A DNA stretch of 64,000 nucleotides, from assembly GCA_023548195.1 (NCBI GenBank), contig JAJHZJ010000419.1:2682273-2746272 (forward strand), given 5' to 3'. The stretch comes from Bettongia penicillata ogilbyi (Eukaryota; Chordata; Mammalia; Diprotodontia; Potoroidae). This document shows, in pieces, positions 62,601-64,000 of the stretch. The translations under genes and the position numbers were made by a program. The notes below the pieces were generated by a model. That model saw nothing but the letters and a program-made list of their open reading frames with translations, ran no database searches and had not been told where the DNA came from. Each line of letters starts with the position of its first letter. Within the stretch, counting starts at the first letter, position 1.

Positions 62601-63127
62601 ACTTAAAAAAATCCCTAAAATATAAGTGTGAAGAAACACAGTTTTTGGAGACATAGACTACTGAGAGGAGAATTTGAAAACTAACAAGCTCATTTGCATG
62701 AAACCATTAAAACTCAAAAAATTGATAAATCAAGTAAGTTTTCTGAGACTATTGGATAATTTAACAATCCCTGTTGGTTTTATAACAAGCCAAAAATAAA
62801 TATACATAACCAAAATGTGCGTTTCTGGGAATCAAAAAATTCCGTTTCAAACACCTTAGAGTAGAAAGGAGAGTAACAAGCATCATCTTCTAGTTCCCTG
62901 ATTGGCTGGATAAAGACTGTAGCTCATTAGATTGATGAATTACCCTCTTGTACCATCTACAATGTGAGAGATGTGAAGCCTGTCAAAACTGCTTATTGCT
63001 TTCCACTGTCTTCTCTGGTTTCTGAGGGAAAAGAAGAAAAGGGGAATATAGGCTTTGCAGATGACTTGCTTTCATACTAGCTAGCAGTGAACTGGATGAT
63101 GCAGAATCTTGATGAGTAAAAAGCTGA
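62601..63127. other. Unassigned non-coding sequence
   Basis: No gene or repeat recognised. Confidence 0.4.
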
Positions 63128-63129
63128 CT

Positions 63130-63380
63130 GGGTTTGGCACAGTGGATACAGAGACGATTGGACTTGGGGCCAAGAAGAGTGAGTTCAAATCATGCCATAG
63201 ATTCTTCCTAGTTGTATAACCTGGACAAGTCACTTAAATTTTCTTTGCTTCCTCTTTTTCTTCTGCAAAGTGGAGATAATAATAGCACCCACCTCCCAAT
63301 GTAAGGATCAAATGAAATAACTTATGTAGAGTTCTTTATTGACCTAAAAGTACTATAAAATGCAAGTTATTGTTGTGGTT
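63130..63380 (+). mobile_element. MIR-type SINE with MIR 3' end
   Basis: GGCACAGTGGATACAGAGAC, GAGTTCAAATCATGCCATAG, CAAGTCACTTAAATTTTCTT, AATGCAAGTTATTGTTG. Confidence 0.8.
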
Positions 63381-63870
63381 GTACTTGTTGTCCAGGAAGA
63401 GAGACAGGCCAGTGGGTTTTGAAGATCTCTAGCTTAAAGGAAATGGCTAGTCAATCCAAAAGTACACTTTCTCAGCATCCTTTAAAGGGTGATTTAGAGA
63501 GAAAAGAACTCACCAGTGCTTCTTAGATTTAAAAGTAGAAAATAATTTTCCTGTCAGAGACGGATGAGGATCAGGAAGCAAGTGGTTAGCAGAGAAATAA
63601 CTCTGTATTCTTGAGTGGGTCAATGACATCAAGGCCTCCAGACAAGAGTTGTGACTTAGCCTCAAACACAAGGATTTTCCTCATGTGCCTCCCTGTCAAG
63701 TGTGTAATTGTGTGCCTGCTCTCCTCACCAGATACTAAGAACATTGAAGTGAGGGTGTAAATCAGATTTACGCATAGTCGATTTTGATATATCGATAATT
63801 ATCATTTTTGCCTTATTGTTATGAAAGGAACAAAACATCATCTTCCAGTAAGAGCCTAGAGAGAAAATAG
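63381..63870. other. Unassigned non-coding sequence
   Basis: No gene recognised. The minus-strand ORF 63725-63979 overlaps a SINE and is not supported. Confidence 0.4.
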
Positions 63871-63874
63871 GAGG

Positions 63875-64000
63875 TGTGGCAGCTAGGGAATACAATGTGG
63901 AAAGTGTTGAACTTGGAATCAGGAAAGCTGAGGAGCAACCTGAGTCAAATCCTGACTCAGAAACAGTAACACTAAGCAAGTCATTTAATCAGTCAGCCTC
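63875..64000 (+). mobile_element. CORE-SINE, cut by the window end
   Basis: GGCAGCTAGGGAATACAATG, GAACTTGGAATCAGGAAAGC, GAGTCAAATCCTGACTCAG, CAAGTCATTTAATCAGTCAG. The CORE and tail lie beyond the window. Confidence 0.8.

Overview
The window looks like gene-poor, AT-rich DNA from a marsupial (metatherian) nuclear genome. The basis is its repeat content. There are many copies of a CORE-SINE whose 3' end is the tail of a BovB/RTE LINE (called MAR1-type here), marsupial-style LINE-1 5'UTR, ORF1 and 3'UTR sequence, a decayed BovB/RTE copy, and deep layers of MIR, L2 and CR1/L3. I cannot name the species from the sequence alone. I found no protein-coding host exon, tRNA, rRNA or CRISPR array that I would defend. 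Every ORF of recognisable origin belongs to a retrotransposon, and each carries lesions. The window is best read as intergenic or intronic DNA.

Layout. 0-5 kb: a GGAA polypurine microsatellite, the zinc-finger-like C-terminus of a decayed non-LTR element, CR1/L3, L2 and a partial LTR. 5-14.5 kb: MAR1 and MIR SINEs, two LTRs of one family in opposite orientations, hAT-like elements, and a complete LTR of a second family. 14.9-16.1 kb: a minus-strand CR1/L3 split by a SINE. 18.2-23.5 kb: one plus-strand CR1/L3 LINE broken into collinear blocks by a 651-bp hAT element and by a 2.6-kb interval. That interval holds a hAT element, a 5'-inverted L1 inside it, and an endogenous-retrovirus LTR with a primer-binding site matching tRNA-Glu. 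23.5-24.4 kb: an ancient antisense L1 ORF2/3'UTR remnant.

25.8-28.9 kb: the best-preserved element, a 3.0-kb HAL1-like (half-L1) copy with a CpG-rich 5'UTR, an ORF1 with one premature stop, no ORF2, a 3'UTR, an A/T-rich tail and a perfect 16-bp target-site duplication. 29-50 kb: L2, MIR, MAR1, hAT and CR1/L3 relics, a nested L1-in-L1 insertion at 33.8 kb (17-bp duplication), and a second L1 copy without ORF2 (46.2-47.6 kb, minus strand). 50-52 kb: an L1 5'UTR-to-3'UTR fusion inserted in an older L1 3' end (15-bp duplication). 52-56 kb: an LTR, an unusual 84-bp near-identical direct repeat, and a long L2 with reverse-transcriptase remnants. 57.9-60.3 kb: an L2 split by a hAT element, and another LTR. 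60.5-62.6 kb: a 5'-truncated BovB/RTE LINE on the minus strand.

The elements relate to each other as enzyme donors and parasites. The BovB/RTE copy carries the same 3' tail as the MAR1 SINEs, consistent with BovB-type enzymes having mobilised them. The HAL1-like copies lack ORF2 and would have needed L1 ORF2 protein in trans. In the three LINE clades where I located the reverse-transcriptase catalytic box (BovB/RTE, CR1/L3, L2), it is mutated in the surviving copy, so I see no source of active enzyme here. Element boundaries without a stated target-site duplication are approximate, typically within 10-40 bp. Family names were assigned from remembered consensus features, not from a database search.
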